A DNA stretch of 64,000 nt from Darksidea phi. Taxonomy: Eukaryota > Ascomycota > Dothideomycetes > Pleosporales > Lentitheciaceae. The first letter of the stretch is position 1, and each line of letters starts with the position of its first letter. The stretch spans positions 124,001 through 188,000 of the forward strand of contig JASJFT010000078.1 of assembly GCA_030770425.1 (NCBI GenBank), in the 5' to 3' direction. This document shows, piece by piece, positions 10,760 through 21,899 of this stretch. A program made the position numbers and the translations under genes. The notes beneath the pieces are model-generated. The model had not been told where the DNA came from, ran no database searches, and saw nothing but the letters and a program-made list of their open reading frames with translations.

Positions 10760-11394
10760 GGTGAGATTAGCGGGGACAACGGACAGCCGGAGTGGTAGAA
10801 ATGGGAATAGGCTTGGGTTATGAGATGAGAGGGAGAGAACGGCAAAGGGGAGAAGAAAGCGGCGCGAGTCGTGGTTGTCGTAGCAAGCGGAAGGACAGCT
10901 GTATGTATGCTCGGACGGTCGCGGCGCAGTCACTTGGGGCCACTCTGGCTACGTAACGTCTCTGATTACGCCGCCAAGCATTTTGATCTAATCTTATCTG
11001 ATCAGTCAAACACGTGACTGCCTGTTCCGTTCACGATGGGCGGCCCGAGCTCTACCAGCCACAACATTCATATCCCAGCCACCGCAATTCATTCCACCAG
11101 CGGTCGCACACCAACACCAGAAGAATGTGTGTCGTTCCCGTGCGTAATTGCTTCCTTTGCTTTCACTCCGTTTCCCGTAATCCTGCGCCGTTTGCCGAAT
11201 GTTAAGAGAAGAAAGCTCAATCGCACCATTGCCAGAAGCTTGACGCGCCTTTCAAGACTCGCCCTCGCACTACGGAAACGCGAATTCGTCGACAAGTCTC
11301 GCATTCCGCTGTCATACTCTGTTTGCTATTGCCTCGACTTCCCGAGATCTGGACTCGGCCTGGTTCGCGCCGGTTTTACAACGGATAGCGCGCG
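10760..11394. other. Divergent promoter region between Derlin and CENP-A genes
   Basis: This region holds the 5' flanks of both genes. A long open frame from 11036 overlaps the histone gene in another frame and is best read as leader plus shadow. No clear TATA box is seen. Confidence 0.5.
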
Positions 11395-11972
11395 ATGGCA
11401 CCCAAGGCACAAACAAGACGCAATCTCGCGCGGCCGACGCGCGGTGGTGCAAGGGCTTCAATTGGACGGGGAGGACGGAAGAGCGAAGGTGGAAGGAGGG
11501 AGTCGGGTATGCGCCGTAGGTTACCAAGGAGGACCGTGTATGCGCAATGGCAGGGCTAATGCGCTGGCAGTTGGACAACCTGGACCAGCTCCCGAGCGAG
11601 CGAAGAGACGATACAAGCCCGGAACTGTTGCGCTGAAGGAGATCCGCAAGTACCAGAAGACAACCGACCTACTTCTGCTCCGCGCGCCATTCCAACGACT
11701 AGTAAGCACTCCACGCGCAGCAAATGAAGCCAATTGAGCAGTGCTAACATGTGCAGGTACGAGAGATCTGCCAGAACAGCACGTCTGTGACGGCTCCGAA
11801 CAGATGGCAAAGCCAAGCCATCCAGGCGCTGCAGGAGGCCACAGAAGCTTTCCTCGTCAGCCTCTTCCACGATGCCAACCTGTGCGCCATCCACGCGAAG
11901 CGCGTCACCATCCAACAAAAGGACATCCAGCTCGCCCGGAGACTGCGCGCTACCTGGGGTGCGCCGGTGTGA
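11395..11972 (+). CDS. cenpA: Centromeric histone H3 variant (CENP-A/CenH3)
   Basis: Three exons, 11395-11506, 11571-11701 and 11757-11972, give 152 residues in phase. The basic tail ([20 protein letters not shown]) includes a GRGGRK motif. The histone fold follows: an alpha-N region ([24 protein letters not shown]), [10 protein letters not shown], and the CENP-A signature RWQS with Trp in place of H3 Phe. Loop 1 is three residues longer than in canonical H3. The rest ([13 protein letters not shown], then [22 protein letters not shown]) is near-identical to H3. It replaces H3 in centromeric nucleosomes and specifies kinetochore position. The first intron contains GCTAATG before CAG. I chose the acceptor at 11570 over one at 11553 because only the former keeps phase. 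Single intact copy in this window. Confidence 0.93.
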
Positions 11973-13843
11973 GGGGGAAATGTTGCTCGGGGAAGCATCT
12001 GTTTTGCTCGCACATATGTTTCTTTCCTGATGTCGGTTTAGGGCGGGCCGAGAGGCATTGGTCGGCTGGGCAGGATGTTTATATCGATGGTGTCAGCTTG
12101 GCGCGGATGATCGCAGGAATTGGCGCTGCGTTGCGTCGGCGTTTCAAGGCGACAGGAGATGAGGCGTTGACAGCGATTCTGGACTGCTTTCTGGTTCATT
12201 GCTATACCAGCAGGTCGACCGATTGGTCCTGTTTCCATGGCGGCAATGATGTCGTACTAATATCAAATCAATTTCAAAATGGAAATTCAACTACCGTCCG
12301 TTACCTGTTGTCCCACTCGGAGCAGGATGGAGAGGGCCTCCCTTGAAGTCAACACCATGCAGATTCCTAGAAAGCAAAGCAGCAATCCAACAACTAACAT
12401 ACCCTCCTCGAGGATCACAGTGGAACAATGCTACTCGTGTGAGTCTAGGCGGCGGTCAAGAAGAGCATCATTTCGGGCATCGTTTAGTAGTTTTATGGGT
12501 AGCGCGTTCCCTGTTTGTCGTCGCCTGCACCAAATTTCCCCTCCCTACCCCCGTCCCATCAAGGTCTCATCTAGCACCGCTTTTCTGGCCCGACTCACCA
12601 TCACAGCCCACCCTCTCTTCTATTTCTAGATGGACGACGAAGCACAACACCCCTGCAAGCAGTGCGAGCAGTGCGAGGGGACAAGTGGGGTCGAGCCTCC
12701 ATCCACACAGACCCCACATGGGCCACAAAACGCAAAGTGGATATTCCTCAAGCGCTCCGCATCGAGAAAAGCGATTGATATGAAGATTTACCCCAATTAG
12801 CTCGGAAGTGGATGCGTCCGCGGGTCAGCTTCCGCTCTGGACGTGTGGCTGCAGCTATGTTTGAACGGTGACGGCTATCTCTTAATTAGCGTGCAAGGCG
12901 CTCATGGCATTCGCAGAACCACAGATCGCCCGTACCATTGAGGGCTTTCCTCATATGGAGCGGCAGCATCAAAGGCACGACAGAACGCATATGGAAGCTG
13001 CCCCGATGGACCTTCCATTCACACGAGTGCCTTTTTCTGATTCCGTTGGACGCCACCCAGCTGGCCGGCCCCCCCTTGACGTATGCTTGCACCGATATCT
13101 TCCGGTCAAAGCTCGGTCGCGTCTATTTCATCTGTTTGATTGTTTGCCCCCAGTCGCCTGTTGGTTTATACGCACAACCCTCATATCGTTTCGCCCCTCT
13201 CGGGTGCCACCAGGAAAGGGCCTGGGAATACATTGGAGCTCTTGTTAGAAGACTCCACGTTCTACAACATGAAGCCACCCAGGAATCCGTTCTCCGTAGC
13301 CGCAGCTTTGGAACGAAGGACCTGCAAGCTTCGATCCCCACGTGGCAGCACGGTCCATGCCGGACAGATTCGATCCGTGGTAGGAGGATAACGATCCTCC
13401 CACATGGTCAATGCCTCCACACGGCAACCGGGCCATCAGAAGTTTAGGAACGCCGAAATCTGCTCATGCAAATACAACCCATCGGGTACAATCTTCTAGC
13501 CGATATAACGGGGCGTAGCCCGCGGGGTATCGCTTACGAGGCACTACCCTCGGACGGGTAGGCCTCATCAATTATAGGGCTGCGCATCTGTTTAGGATAC
13601 ACCCTTGGGGCAAGATGACCGGCGCAAAGGCACCACACTAATCTACCGGCATGGCAGAGGATTCACCCGCGCCCCTCGGTAGCCTTACGGCAGGAGCGTA
13701 GAGCTTCGTGCATATGCGACAATCGGCAGGAATTACCGCTACAGGAGCTATGCCTCAACACACCAGAAATAAAAGGTAAACGACGCCCTATGAAGCTCGC
13801 CACAGCTCCTGGCAAGTCAAATTGTTGAACTAGTTTGTTCCCC
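11973..13843. other. Long intergenic region without a supported gene
   Basis: About 1.9 kb. Open frames exist on both strands (the longest at 12938-13447, 169 codons), but none has recognisable motifs, a signal peptide or credible splice partners, and overlapping frames are equally long. A short hairpin at 13538-13566 is listed separately. Confidence 0.5.
13538..13566. repeat. Short GC-rich inverted repeat (hairpin)
   Basis: GAGGCACTACCC and GGGTAGGCCTC form a nearly perfect stem of 11 pairs with one bulged base and a loop of about six bases. It sits in noncoding sequence 280 bases before the GMC oxidoreductase gene. It may be part of a dispersed repeat or chance; function is unknown. Confidence 0.4.
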
Positions 13844-15844
13844 ATGGCCCCAATTCTGTCCCTGGCGTCTGGTCTTGTCCCGTTCGCCCTTGCTGGTCTC
13901 TCATGGTCGGCTCCCGTCATCAACAACAACACCTACGAGTACATTGTCGTTGGTTCGGGTCCGGGTGGTGGCCCTCTTGCGGCTAACCTAGCAAGAGCTG
14001 GTCATTCGGTACTTCTGCTAGAAGCTGGTGATGACCAGACTGAGAACGTGAACGTTTCGCAGTGGCTCAACTTCAATGTCGCTGGAAACGATCCTGCGAC
14101 TCGTTGGGACTTCTTCGTCAAGCATTCGGACGATGAGGCTCGTGAGGCGAGGTACCTGCACAGGACTTGGCGGAAATCCGACGGTAGCTTTTATGTCGGC
14201 GTGGACGCTCCAGCCGGATCGAAGCCACTAGGTATCTACTATCCTCGTGCCGGTACCCTTGGAGGCTGCGCAATGCACAACGGGTGTCTGACTATGGTAC
14301 GCTCATCTTATGATGTTTTCGCGGAACAACACAATGATGGGGCTGTGGCTAACCTGTTGCCTCCGATCCTGTAGAACCCAAACGACGTCGACTGGAACGA
14401 CATTGCTCGGACCACCGGAGATTCTTCATGGTCGGCTGAGAACATGCGCAAATATCTCATAAAGCTTGAGCACGCCCATTACACCAGCAACTACACCCAC
14501 GGCTACAACGGCTGGCTGGATACCTCCTTGATGGACTCGGGTTACTCCTCTAGTGCGGACACTAAGACGCTGAGCAGATTCGCCGCCGAAGCTGCTGGTT
14601 ACTCTGCGGCCAATGTTGAAGATCTGCTTCAACGTGACATGAATGGTAACCAGCCTAACCGTGACAACTTGGTCGGTCCGTTCGGTGGAGTCAGCCATGT
14701 TAACGGCGAGCGCCGCTCTTCCCCCGGATACTATGTTCGCGATACTGTTGCTGAGAAAAAGTACCCGCTCACCCTCTCTTTGGACACCCTCGCCACTAAA
14801 ATTATTTTCGACAAGACCGGCCCCAAACCTAAGGCTGTTGGTATTGAATACCTCCAGGGCAAGAGCCTTTACAGCGCCGACCCTCGTCACAATGCTGCCG
14901 ATAAGGGTGTTCCCGGCAAAGCCTATGCGTCCAAGGAAGTCGTCATCTCCGGCGGTGCCTTCAATTCTCCCCAGCTTCTCCTTCTCTCCGGGATTGGTCC
15001 CAAAGCCCACTTAGCCAAGTTTGATATCCCTATTATCGCCGATCTCCCTGGTGTCGGACAGCAGATGGCTGACAATTACGAAGCCGGTATTCTCTCACTT
15101 GCTAAGCGTGCCGTGGACGGCGTGGGCCAAGTCTTCCCTGCTTTCTGGAAGTCGAGCAAGGGTGCTATCCGCGATATCTACATGTGGTGTGGCTCATTCT
15201 CGTTCGAAGGTTTCTGGCCCGGATTCCCTAACCTGCCACCGAACTTCACTGGTACCCATGGCCCGAGCCAGTACGAGTGCGCTCTTGTGCACATGAACCC
15301 GCGCTCCCAGGCTGGCGTTGTCGAGTTGACATCCACCGATCCCCGTGCCATGCCCGCTATCAACTTGAACTTTTTCAAAGACGGCGCTAACGAGGACCTT
15401 ACCGCGATCCTCGAAGGTGTTGAATGGGTCCGCTCATGGTTATCCAAGGTTGACGCTTCAGACTCCAAATCGCTTGCTCCGTTCCAGGAGTTGCACCCTT
15501 GCGAGGGCGAGATTGGAAAGCAGAATTGCACTGTAGAAAGCCAGAAGACATACATCAAGGAACAAGCGTACAGCCATCACGCTTCTAGTAGTTGCCGCAT
15601 AGGTGCTAATGGAGACAAGTTCGCAGTTTTGGATAGCAAGTTTAGGGTCAGGGGCGTCCAGGGCTTGAGGGTCGTCGATGCCAGCTCTTTCCCCAAGGTT
15701 CCTGGTGGTAAGTGATGCCAAATGTGTCAACTTTTTATGAGCACAAGTGCTAACGATGGATAAGCTTTCCCGGTCCTCCCAACGATGATGATTAGCGAGA
15801 AGGCTACCGAAGTCCTTCTTGCCGAGGCCGCCGCCAGGAAGTAG
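13844..15844 (+). CDS. Secreted GMC (glucose-methanol-choline) family oxidoreductase
   Basis: Three exons, 13844-14296, 14375-15707 and 15765-15844, give 621 residues. Residues 1-22 form a likely signal peptide. The FAD dinucleotide fold is clear: VVGSGPGGGPLAANLARAG, ending in LLLEAG. Then come GTLGGCAMHNGC (the GMC signature 1 region, split from NPNDVDW by intron 1) and GGAFNSPQLLLLSGIGP (signature 2). Near the end, SHHASSSCRIG carries the first catalytic His. In the region where the second catalytic His/Asn usually lies the sequence is VPGGAFPVLPTMMISEK, without an obvious match, so the active-site partner is uncertain. Many sequons suggest glycosylation. The family oxidises alcohols or sugars with FAD and often makes hydrogen peroxide; the substrate cannot be predicted. 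It looks intact. Confidence 0.93.
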
Positions 15845-17061
15845 GTGAAGAGGGATGTACACACTAGGTTTCGTCCATACATAGAGCTTCCTCCAGGTAC
15901 ATATACAAAGGCAAATAGCTAATGAGTTCACGACATTACTTATTCTATTTGCGATAACCTTGGTTCTTTCCCCTCCCTGGTTTGTCTTTCTTCATTGTCA
16001 CCTGCTCTAGCGCCTGGTGTGTCAAGCATTGTCAACCTACATAAAGAGCGACCAAGCGATTCGCTATCACATCTCAACCGCACAGTACCAGCCTTGACAT
16101 ATTTTGCTTAGGCGATGAGGTCGCAACGGTATAATAGCCCCGAAAATCAATCGTACTTCGATGCGAAACCACGGCGGATGGGAATAAAGTTCACGATTCG
16201 GACCGAATCCCTTTTAGCTTCCTCTGAGCTTGAGCCGGATCCTCGATTAGCGGATCGCATCCTTGTTCTACTAGTGCTATCTTCAAATCAGGCGTTCTGC
16301 GCATGTGTCAAATGAATTTAGCATCGCAATGGCGGCTGGGAGAAGGTTCTTCGACAGGTGGTTGACGGAAGGGCGTGTGCCATGAAGTCATTGCACATAC
16401 AACTTTCTAGGCGCCGTGTCGGGCCGCGAGAAGAAACGATATGACACCCGCAAGCACGGTCTCGGATCCTGATGATCATCGGACAGACCGTGTTGTGGGG
16501 CCACGAGATCAATGCAGGGTGTGCATCCCCCGGAAGTCGCGACAACGCTTTTGGGCAGCGACATTGCCCTTCCCATCTTCGTCAGACCTCTGTCGTATCG
16601 GACGCCGTTCGTGCGTCTTCCGACAGGCACCCACCAACGCTCCAGACCACAAACGGACGTGTGGGGGCAAGGCTGTGGATCGTAAGTGGCCAGAGGTAAA
16701 TGAGGTCGAGCAGCACTGATCCATACGTGTGCGCTCCATGTATAGTAGTCAACTGCTGTATCCTGGCTCATGGGTTTAGTTTGCATATCAAGGAGCTACT
16801 AGGCGGGTCCCTTCGGAGCAGACGACCGCGATGGCGACACGACCCTGCTATGCATCCCTCACACCCACGCTCTCGCCCTTGTCTGATCTCTCCAACTCCA
16901 TGCAGTGTGCCTTTTTTTGCGTCGGCCACGTTCGTTCGGACATTTGCTTTGAGCTGGGCTCCTGAATACCCTTGCGTGTTCGTCGCCTCGACGATTACTT
17001 CCCGTGAAAACTCGCGGTGGGGGACTTTCTACGACTAAGTGGAAGCGAAGTACGGAAGATC
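15845..17061. other. Intergenic region without a supported gene
   Basis: About 1.2 kb. Several overlapping frames of 60-130 codons on both strands show no motif or consistent codon preference. The region holds the 5' flank of the rhodopsin-fold gene. Confidence 0.5.
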
Positions 17062-18315
17062 ATGGCAGTTGCAGATAACGGCCCCGTCATCGTGGGCCTG
17101 ACGTGGTTTCTGTGTTTCTTCTCTGGCGGGTTTCTGGCTCTGCGTTTGTATGCGAAGATAAGTCGGAAGCAGGGCTTGTGGTGGGATGATCATATACTCA
17201 TCTGCTCATGGGTCCGTCCTCCCTTTGTTTTTCTCTGCTCCAACCCCCAATCTCCAACGTAGGGCCCAGTACTCACATCCTCCCCAGACACTGCTCTTCG
17301 TAACATCTATTCTCACCCAAGTCGGCCAAACTCTCGGCTTCGGAAAGCACACCATCGACATCCCCACCCAAAACCTCGCCACTATCGCCCTGGGAACTTC
17401 TGTCGCAGCATCAATATCCTGTTTCGCATCTACCTTTTCCAAAATCAGCTTCGGTGTCACCCTACTTCGCCTCACCAACGGGCCCCTCCGTGTCTTCGTC
17501 TGGTTCTGCATCGTCACCCTCTTCGTTGTGATGCTGCCCTCGGCACTGCTAACTTGGATTTCGTGCCGTCCGATGCAGAAGGCATGGAATAGTCTGATTG
17601 AGGGCGAGTGCTGGGACGCAAGAGCGGTTGTGGGATATGGCATCTTTAACGCTGCTTGGTGTGCAGCGGCCGATTTCGCTTTGGCGCTGATTCCGTGGAA
17701 GTTGGTTTGGGGTTTGCAATTGGGAATGAGGGAGAAAGTAGGGGTTGCGGTCGCGATGAGTATGGGTGTGCTTGCGGGAGTTTGTGCGATTGTGAAGGGC
17801 GTTTATTTGATGCAGTTGAGGCAGCAAGATTTCTTCTGTGGGTTGCGGTCCCATTATTTGAGAGAACGTGCTTTGGCACGTTAGAAAGAACGCAATACTA
17901 ACGGTGGAACGCAGATAACGGTAAAGACGTAACAATATGGACCGCCGTCGAAACCGCCACCGCCATCATCGGCGCCAGCATCCCCGTCCTCCGCGTCTTC
18001 TTTAAAAACACAATCTCCTCACTCCATAAAGATACGTCGCCCACATCGCACTACAAATCCAAGCACACCTCCATAACGATGTCGGATCTCGGGGGTAGTG
18101 CAAGAAGAAGGCATGAGCCAATGGTTAGGGGTGATAATGCGAGTGAGTGGAGTATATTACGGGAAGCGGAGGATTCCGGCACGATTATTGACGAGTTGTA
18201 TGGAAAGGACCACGGCGGGATTTTGCAAATTAGTACTGTGACGGTGACGGTGGAGTATGAGGGGAGGAGGAGTGGTGGAGGTTCTAGAGAGAAGGACGTA
18301 GGAGTCGCTGTTTGA
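17062..18315 (+). CDS. PTH11-like integral membrane protein (fungal rhodopsin-fold domain)
   Basis: Three exons, 17062-17211, 17288-17837 and 17915-18315, give 366 residues. The order is: an N-terminal helix (GLTWFLCFFSGGFLALRLYAK), the conserved WWDDHILICSW motif interrupted by intron 1, GFGKHTIDIP, helices with FSKISFGVTLLRL, the CRPMQKAWNSLIEGECWD loop with two Cys, further helices, and finally DVTIWTAVETATAIIGASIPVLR, the typical last helix. Intron 2 has a perfect TACTAAC branch site and restores QDFFYNGKD. The roughly 110-residue tail is cytosolic, Ser/Arg-rich and low-complexity. The family covers PTH11-like receptors and related proteins in the plasma membrane. The ligand and any G-protein link are unknown. 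No CFEM domain is fused to it. Confidence 0.88.
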
Positions 18316-18835
18316 ATGGCATGAGCTGTAATATTTTCTCTCCAGTCTTGTTCATCGTACTTCGATTTTGTGAAACTTTTCGATTGTTGTGGATACTGCT
18401 AAGATACCTGTCGAAAGGCTCTCGTTGACGGTGCCGGAGTGCGATTCCAAGATGAAGAGGAGCACGATCCGTCTTACGCCCCCCTTTGAAGCAGCTCAAC
18501 GCCAGGGCATTGTTTTGGGGATGCTGTACTGCCAAAATGATGTCATGCTGAGACGGATGTGTTTGTGCGCGTCGCTGGAGACCCTTTTGGGGATTGGTCA
18601 TTATAGATGTTCAGAAATGGTTTTCCTTGTGTGGGTTTCCCTGGGGGGTTTGAGGAGATGGAGAGGTGTGAAGAGTAGAGCTTGTGCATTGAGAGCAATC
18701 GTATCACCGTTGCTGAGGTAGTGAATATGATGAATATTGTATCTCTTCCACGCTGTGTTGCTACGACCACAACTTCTGTTTGATGACAAACACGTGACTG
18801 CGTTATGGTGTAACCGTATACCTTCCATTTGCCGT
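18316..18835. other. Intergenic spacer
   Basis: This is the 3' flank of the membrane protein gene and the 5' flank of the next F-box gene. Nothing else is recognisable. Confidence 0.5.
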
Positions 18836-20461
18836 ATGATTACGTCATCAGTTCCCAAGAATGAGGCAACGCAGAGCGACGCTCAACAATCAACACGCCC
18901 ATCTACCCCCGCCCCCTCCGACTTCAACATGGTGTATACGAAGATGCCGGCCATCTATGAGCTTCCTGATGAGCTTCTCCTGCACGTTACAGAATACCTC
19001 CGCGCATACCAGTCGGCTGAGCAGCTCCGTGAGCTGCGTGAGCTGTGTCTTGTTTCGAAGAAGCTGCTCCCCATCGCACAAGAGCAACTTTACGCTGGCG
19101 CAATCCTTCCTATCTCGTGCGGTTGCCACCCTACAGTGAGCGCGGCTGTTCAGCTTTTACGGACGCTACTTGATCGACCTGACCTGGCGTGCCAGGTCAA
19201 GGCGCTTCGCTTCTCCATCGTTAGGCGCAAGATCGGAATTTTGTACCGGTCGAAGGGATTTGATCTTAGCAAAGTGCGTGAGAAATGCTTGGCGAAACTG
19301 ACCGAGCTACAATACAAGGAAGATCATCCATGGTGGGCTTCTCTGCAGAACGACTTGGAGTCGGCATACGGCGGCGTTCTACTTTGCCTGCTCCCTAATC
19401 TCAACAAGCTGGACTTCGCTGCCAAGGACCATCACCGAGGCTTCCCTACAGTAGAGCCTACCTCGGCCTTCTTTGGCACTTCTTCTCCGCCCGATGCAAC
19501 GATGAAAGCTTTGGCGAATGTACATGAGTTTATTGCCGCCGATCCATCATTCCTGAGAGACTTGGCTTTCACGAATTTGAAAATTATGGACCTAAAGCGC
19601 ATCGATATCGGAACTGTGCTGCGACTGAACGGGCCAAATACTCTGCGCGGCGCCACCCAGCTCGAGGAGTTGTCACTCGGCGTGTCGATTCAGTTCCTAG
19701 ACGAAGACTATTTGCACGATAAGCAGGTGTGCTTGGGCGATGTCTTCGATGCACTTGGATGCAAAGGGCTGACACGCCTAAACATTATGCTCGGTAACGA
19801 TGCTTTGCGTGAAGAGCGCGACTTCCGCGTCGAGTATTTCATGAGCCAGTTTAGCCTTGTATCATCAACTTTGCGCACACTTGAAATCGATCTCGACCCC
19901 CATGAAACCGGCGAAGAATGGTCTTGGTTTCTCGGCCAATGCATAATGCCCCTCAAATCATTTCAGAAATTTCCGGAGCTGCAGCGACTGAAGATCCCGC
20001 AGGAGTTTCTCTTCATCCATCCCCGTCAGGGTCCCGGCATCTACCCTGCCGATCTTCCTCGAACCCTTCAGCGACTTGACATTGTTGCCCCAGACATCGC
20101 GATTATGACATGGGCAAAAAAGTTCACTGATACGGCCGTTGATCTTCCTAAATTTGGAACCCTTTGCCTGCAGTGCCGTGAGGGCCTGAACGGATCAAAA
20201 ACCGACTTCTCCGCAAGCGTTAGCCTTGTATGGCTTGTTCTGGAGGACGATTGTGGCATCAAAAGCATTGTGTGCGACATAGCCGATGGCGAGGAGACGA
20301 GCTTGAGTTTCCTATACTCAGTTGATCCTGAGGCTGACTCTGTACATGAAGATGAAGGCGAAGATGTTGACTATGGCGATAACTATATTTCCCTGATGGA
20401 AGGCATAGAGGATAGCGGCAACGACAGTGACATGAGTCTGCTGGTGGATGGTATGGATTAG
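18836..20461 (+). CDS. F-box-like protein with acidic C-terminus
   Basis: A single exon of 541 codons from the ATG at 18836 (MITSSVPKNEATQ); upstream in-frame codons lack an ATG. After a Ser/Thr/Pro-rich start, an F-box-like segment lies at about residues 43-85 (YELPDELLLHVTEYL, then ELCLVSKKLLPIAQEQLY). The remainder is a long leucine-rich region without strict repeats (LVSSTLRTLEIDLD; LPRTLQRLDIVAP). The last 45 residues are strongly acidic. It is probably an SCF substrate receptor, but the target is unknown. Of the F-box loci in the window this is the longest and it shows no frame damage. Confidence 0.8.
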   Translation: MITSSVPKNEATQSDAQQSTRPSTPAPSDFNMVYTKMPAIYELPDELLLHVTEYLRAYQSAEQLRELRELCLVSKKLLPIAQEQLYAGAILPISCGCHPTVSAAVQLLRTLLDRPDLACQVKALRFSIVRRKIGILYRSKGFDLSKVREKCLAKLTELQYKEDHPWWASLQNDLESAYGGVLLCLLPNLNKLDFAAKDHHRGFPTVEPTSAFFGTSSPPDATMKALANVHEFIAADPSFLRDLAFTNLKIMDLKRIDIGTVLRLNGPNTLRGATQLEELSLGVSIQFLDEDYLHDKQVCLGDVFDALGCKGLTRLNIMLGNDALREERDFRVEYFMSQFSLVSSTLRTLEIDLDPHETGEEWSWFLGQCIMPLKSFQKFPELQRLKIPQEFLFIHPRQGPGIYPADLPRTLQRLDIVAPDIAIMTWAKKFTDTAVDLPKFGTLCLQCREGLNGSKTDFSASVSLVWLVLEDDCGIKSIVCDIADGEETSLSFLYSVDPEADSVHEDEGEDVDYGDNYISLMEGIEDSGNDSDMSLLVDGMD

Positions 20462-21899
20462 GACGCTCTAGGCTTGCGAGTTCTACGTACGGTTTTTCGG
20501 GTTTCAGGACCTTAGTGCCTGTATGAATTAGTGCGTATGCCATCTCACACTGGGATAATGCGACGGAAGTGGGGATCGGAAGGAACATGCAGCTGGACCG
20601 TTGATCATGTTTTCCCTTGAGACTTTATCTACGCCCGTAGTGCAGCGCGTATTCTATCGAAACCTCGAATTCAACTCCAACTATGTCAATGCCCCTTTTC
20701 CTCGATGACGGAAATGATGCGCAAGACGAGTCAACTCGCTTCCTGTGCCGTGCCAACTCTTGCTAATCTCCTTCCGTGCGCCATTTATCCAGCCGCATCT
20801 CGTACCCCCATGGACACAGCCAGCCCTTTTCCATGCGCCTCACGCTACGATTCCACAGCGCGGTTCGAGTCCCAAGTCCAGTATGTCAGCCACAATCGAT
20901 CGCGGGGGTAATTAAACAATGCTTTGTTCAAAGGCCCGCATTCCCAAAAAGCAAAGTGAGATATTAATTATAGTTCGGCCGGAAACAATGCTTTTTCGCT
21001 GGGCTGTTGCTGTGATTGGTGCCTGTTCGCGTAATTGGCTCTGCTTTCTTTTTGCGTGGTGCGTGTACGGATGCGAATTGGTGGCGCTTTTGTGAGCACG
21101 CTTGTGGAGATGCGAGTGGAAGGTTTGTGATATGATACGAGCGTGGGTGGAGATGCAGACGAAGTGGACCAGGCAAGAATTGCGGCACGCGATTGCATAC
21201 CCGATTTGGGATGCTGGATTCAGATCAGGATCGGGGTCTGGTATGCTGGACTGATCGACGGCTGCCGGGACCGGGACGCGTCGAACACGCCCGGCAATTA
21301 CTGCAGTTGCCTCGAATGCTAAATTGGGCAACGTACTCACCATCACCACAAATAGCGCGGTGACTAAGCTCTCGCCCGTCCGGTTCGGAAGCGCGACGCA
21401 TACTGTCAATACCGACCAAAGGCGGATACCGCTCACGCCGTCAGGTCTCGGGACGAGTTATGCGGTTACGATTCCGAGTGACCCAGGGTGGCGTTGCCGG
21501 GTTACTTCTAGTACTCCGAGTGTTGCTAAGATCATCAAGGCCACGCCATAGAGCATTGTATGAAGCCCTTTGGGTTGAAGATGTAATGAAGAAATGACTT
21601 AGAGAAAGTAAATAATCCGTAATTGTAGTGTTAATACAAGTTCCTTTGTCCTCGTAGCGCTCAATGGAGAAAGTGATGAGTCATCATGTCGCTTGCATGC
21701 ATGCTAATATTAAGAGTGGCTGATAACTATCCCTTGCTTTTCAACATAAGGCTCTGTACAAGCCTTCGGCAATGTTCGGACTTTCAAGGCAGACACGGTA
21801 TTACCAGCGGTTGTCTTGAATCTGAAGTTCTCTTAGCTTGTGCGTGTGGGGTAAGCAGCCACCTCAATATTGATCGCCAATGGCCCCCCAGAAATTAAC
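20462..21899. other. Intergenic region without a supported gene
   Basis: About 1.4 kb. A reverse-strand frame of 174 codons (21436-20912) has no recognisable domain and overlaps equally open frames, so I do not call it. Confidence 0.45.

Noticed and set aside
11036..11737. A 233-codon open frame covering the CENP-A region
   Set aside because: Only its last 45 or so codons share the histone frame. The rest is leader, exon 1 in another frame, and intron sequence. The spliced model gives a complete CENP-A with a proper N-terminal tail.
12938..13447. A 169-codon frame on the + strand
   Set aside because: There are no motifs or signal peptide, the other strand and other frames are open over the same stretch, and no splice partner is seen.
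20850..20890. GGTTCGAGTCC, resembling the T-arm (B box) of a tRNA
   Set aside because: The flanking bases do not pair as a T stem, and no D-arm, anticodon arm or acceptor stem could be folded upstream.
20912..21436. A 174-codon frame on the - strand
   Set aside because: It has low-complexity His/Ser/Arg composition and no recognised domain, and overlapping frames are equally long.
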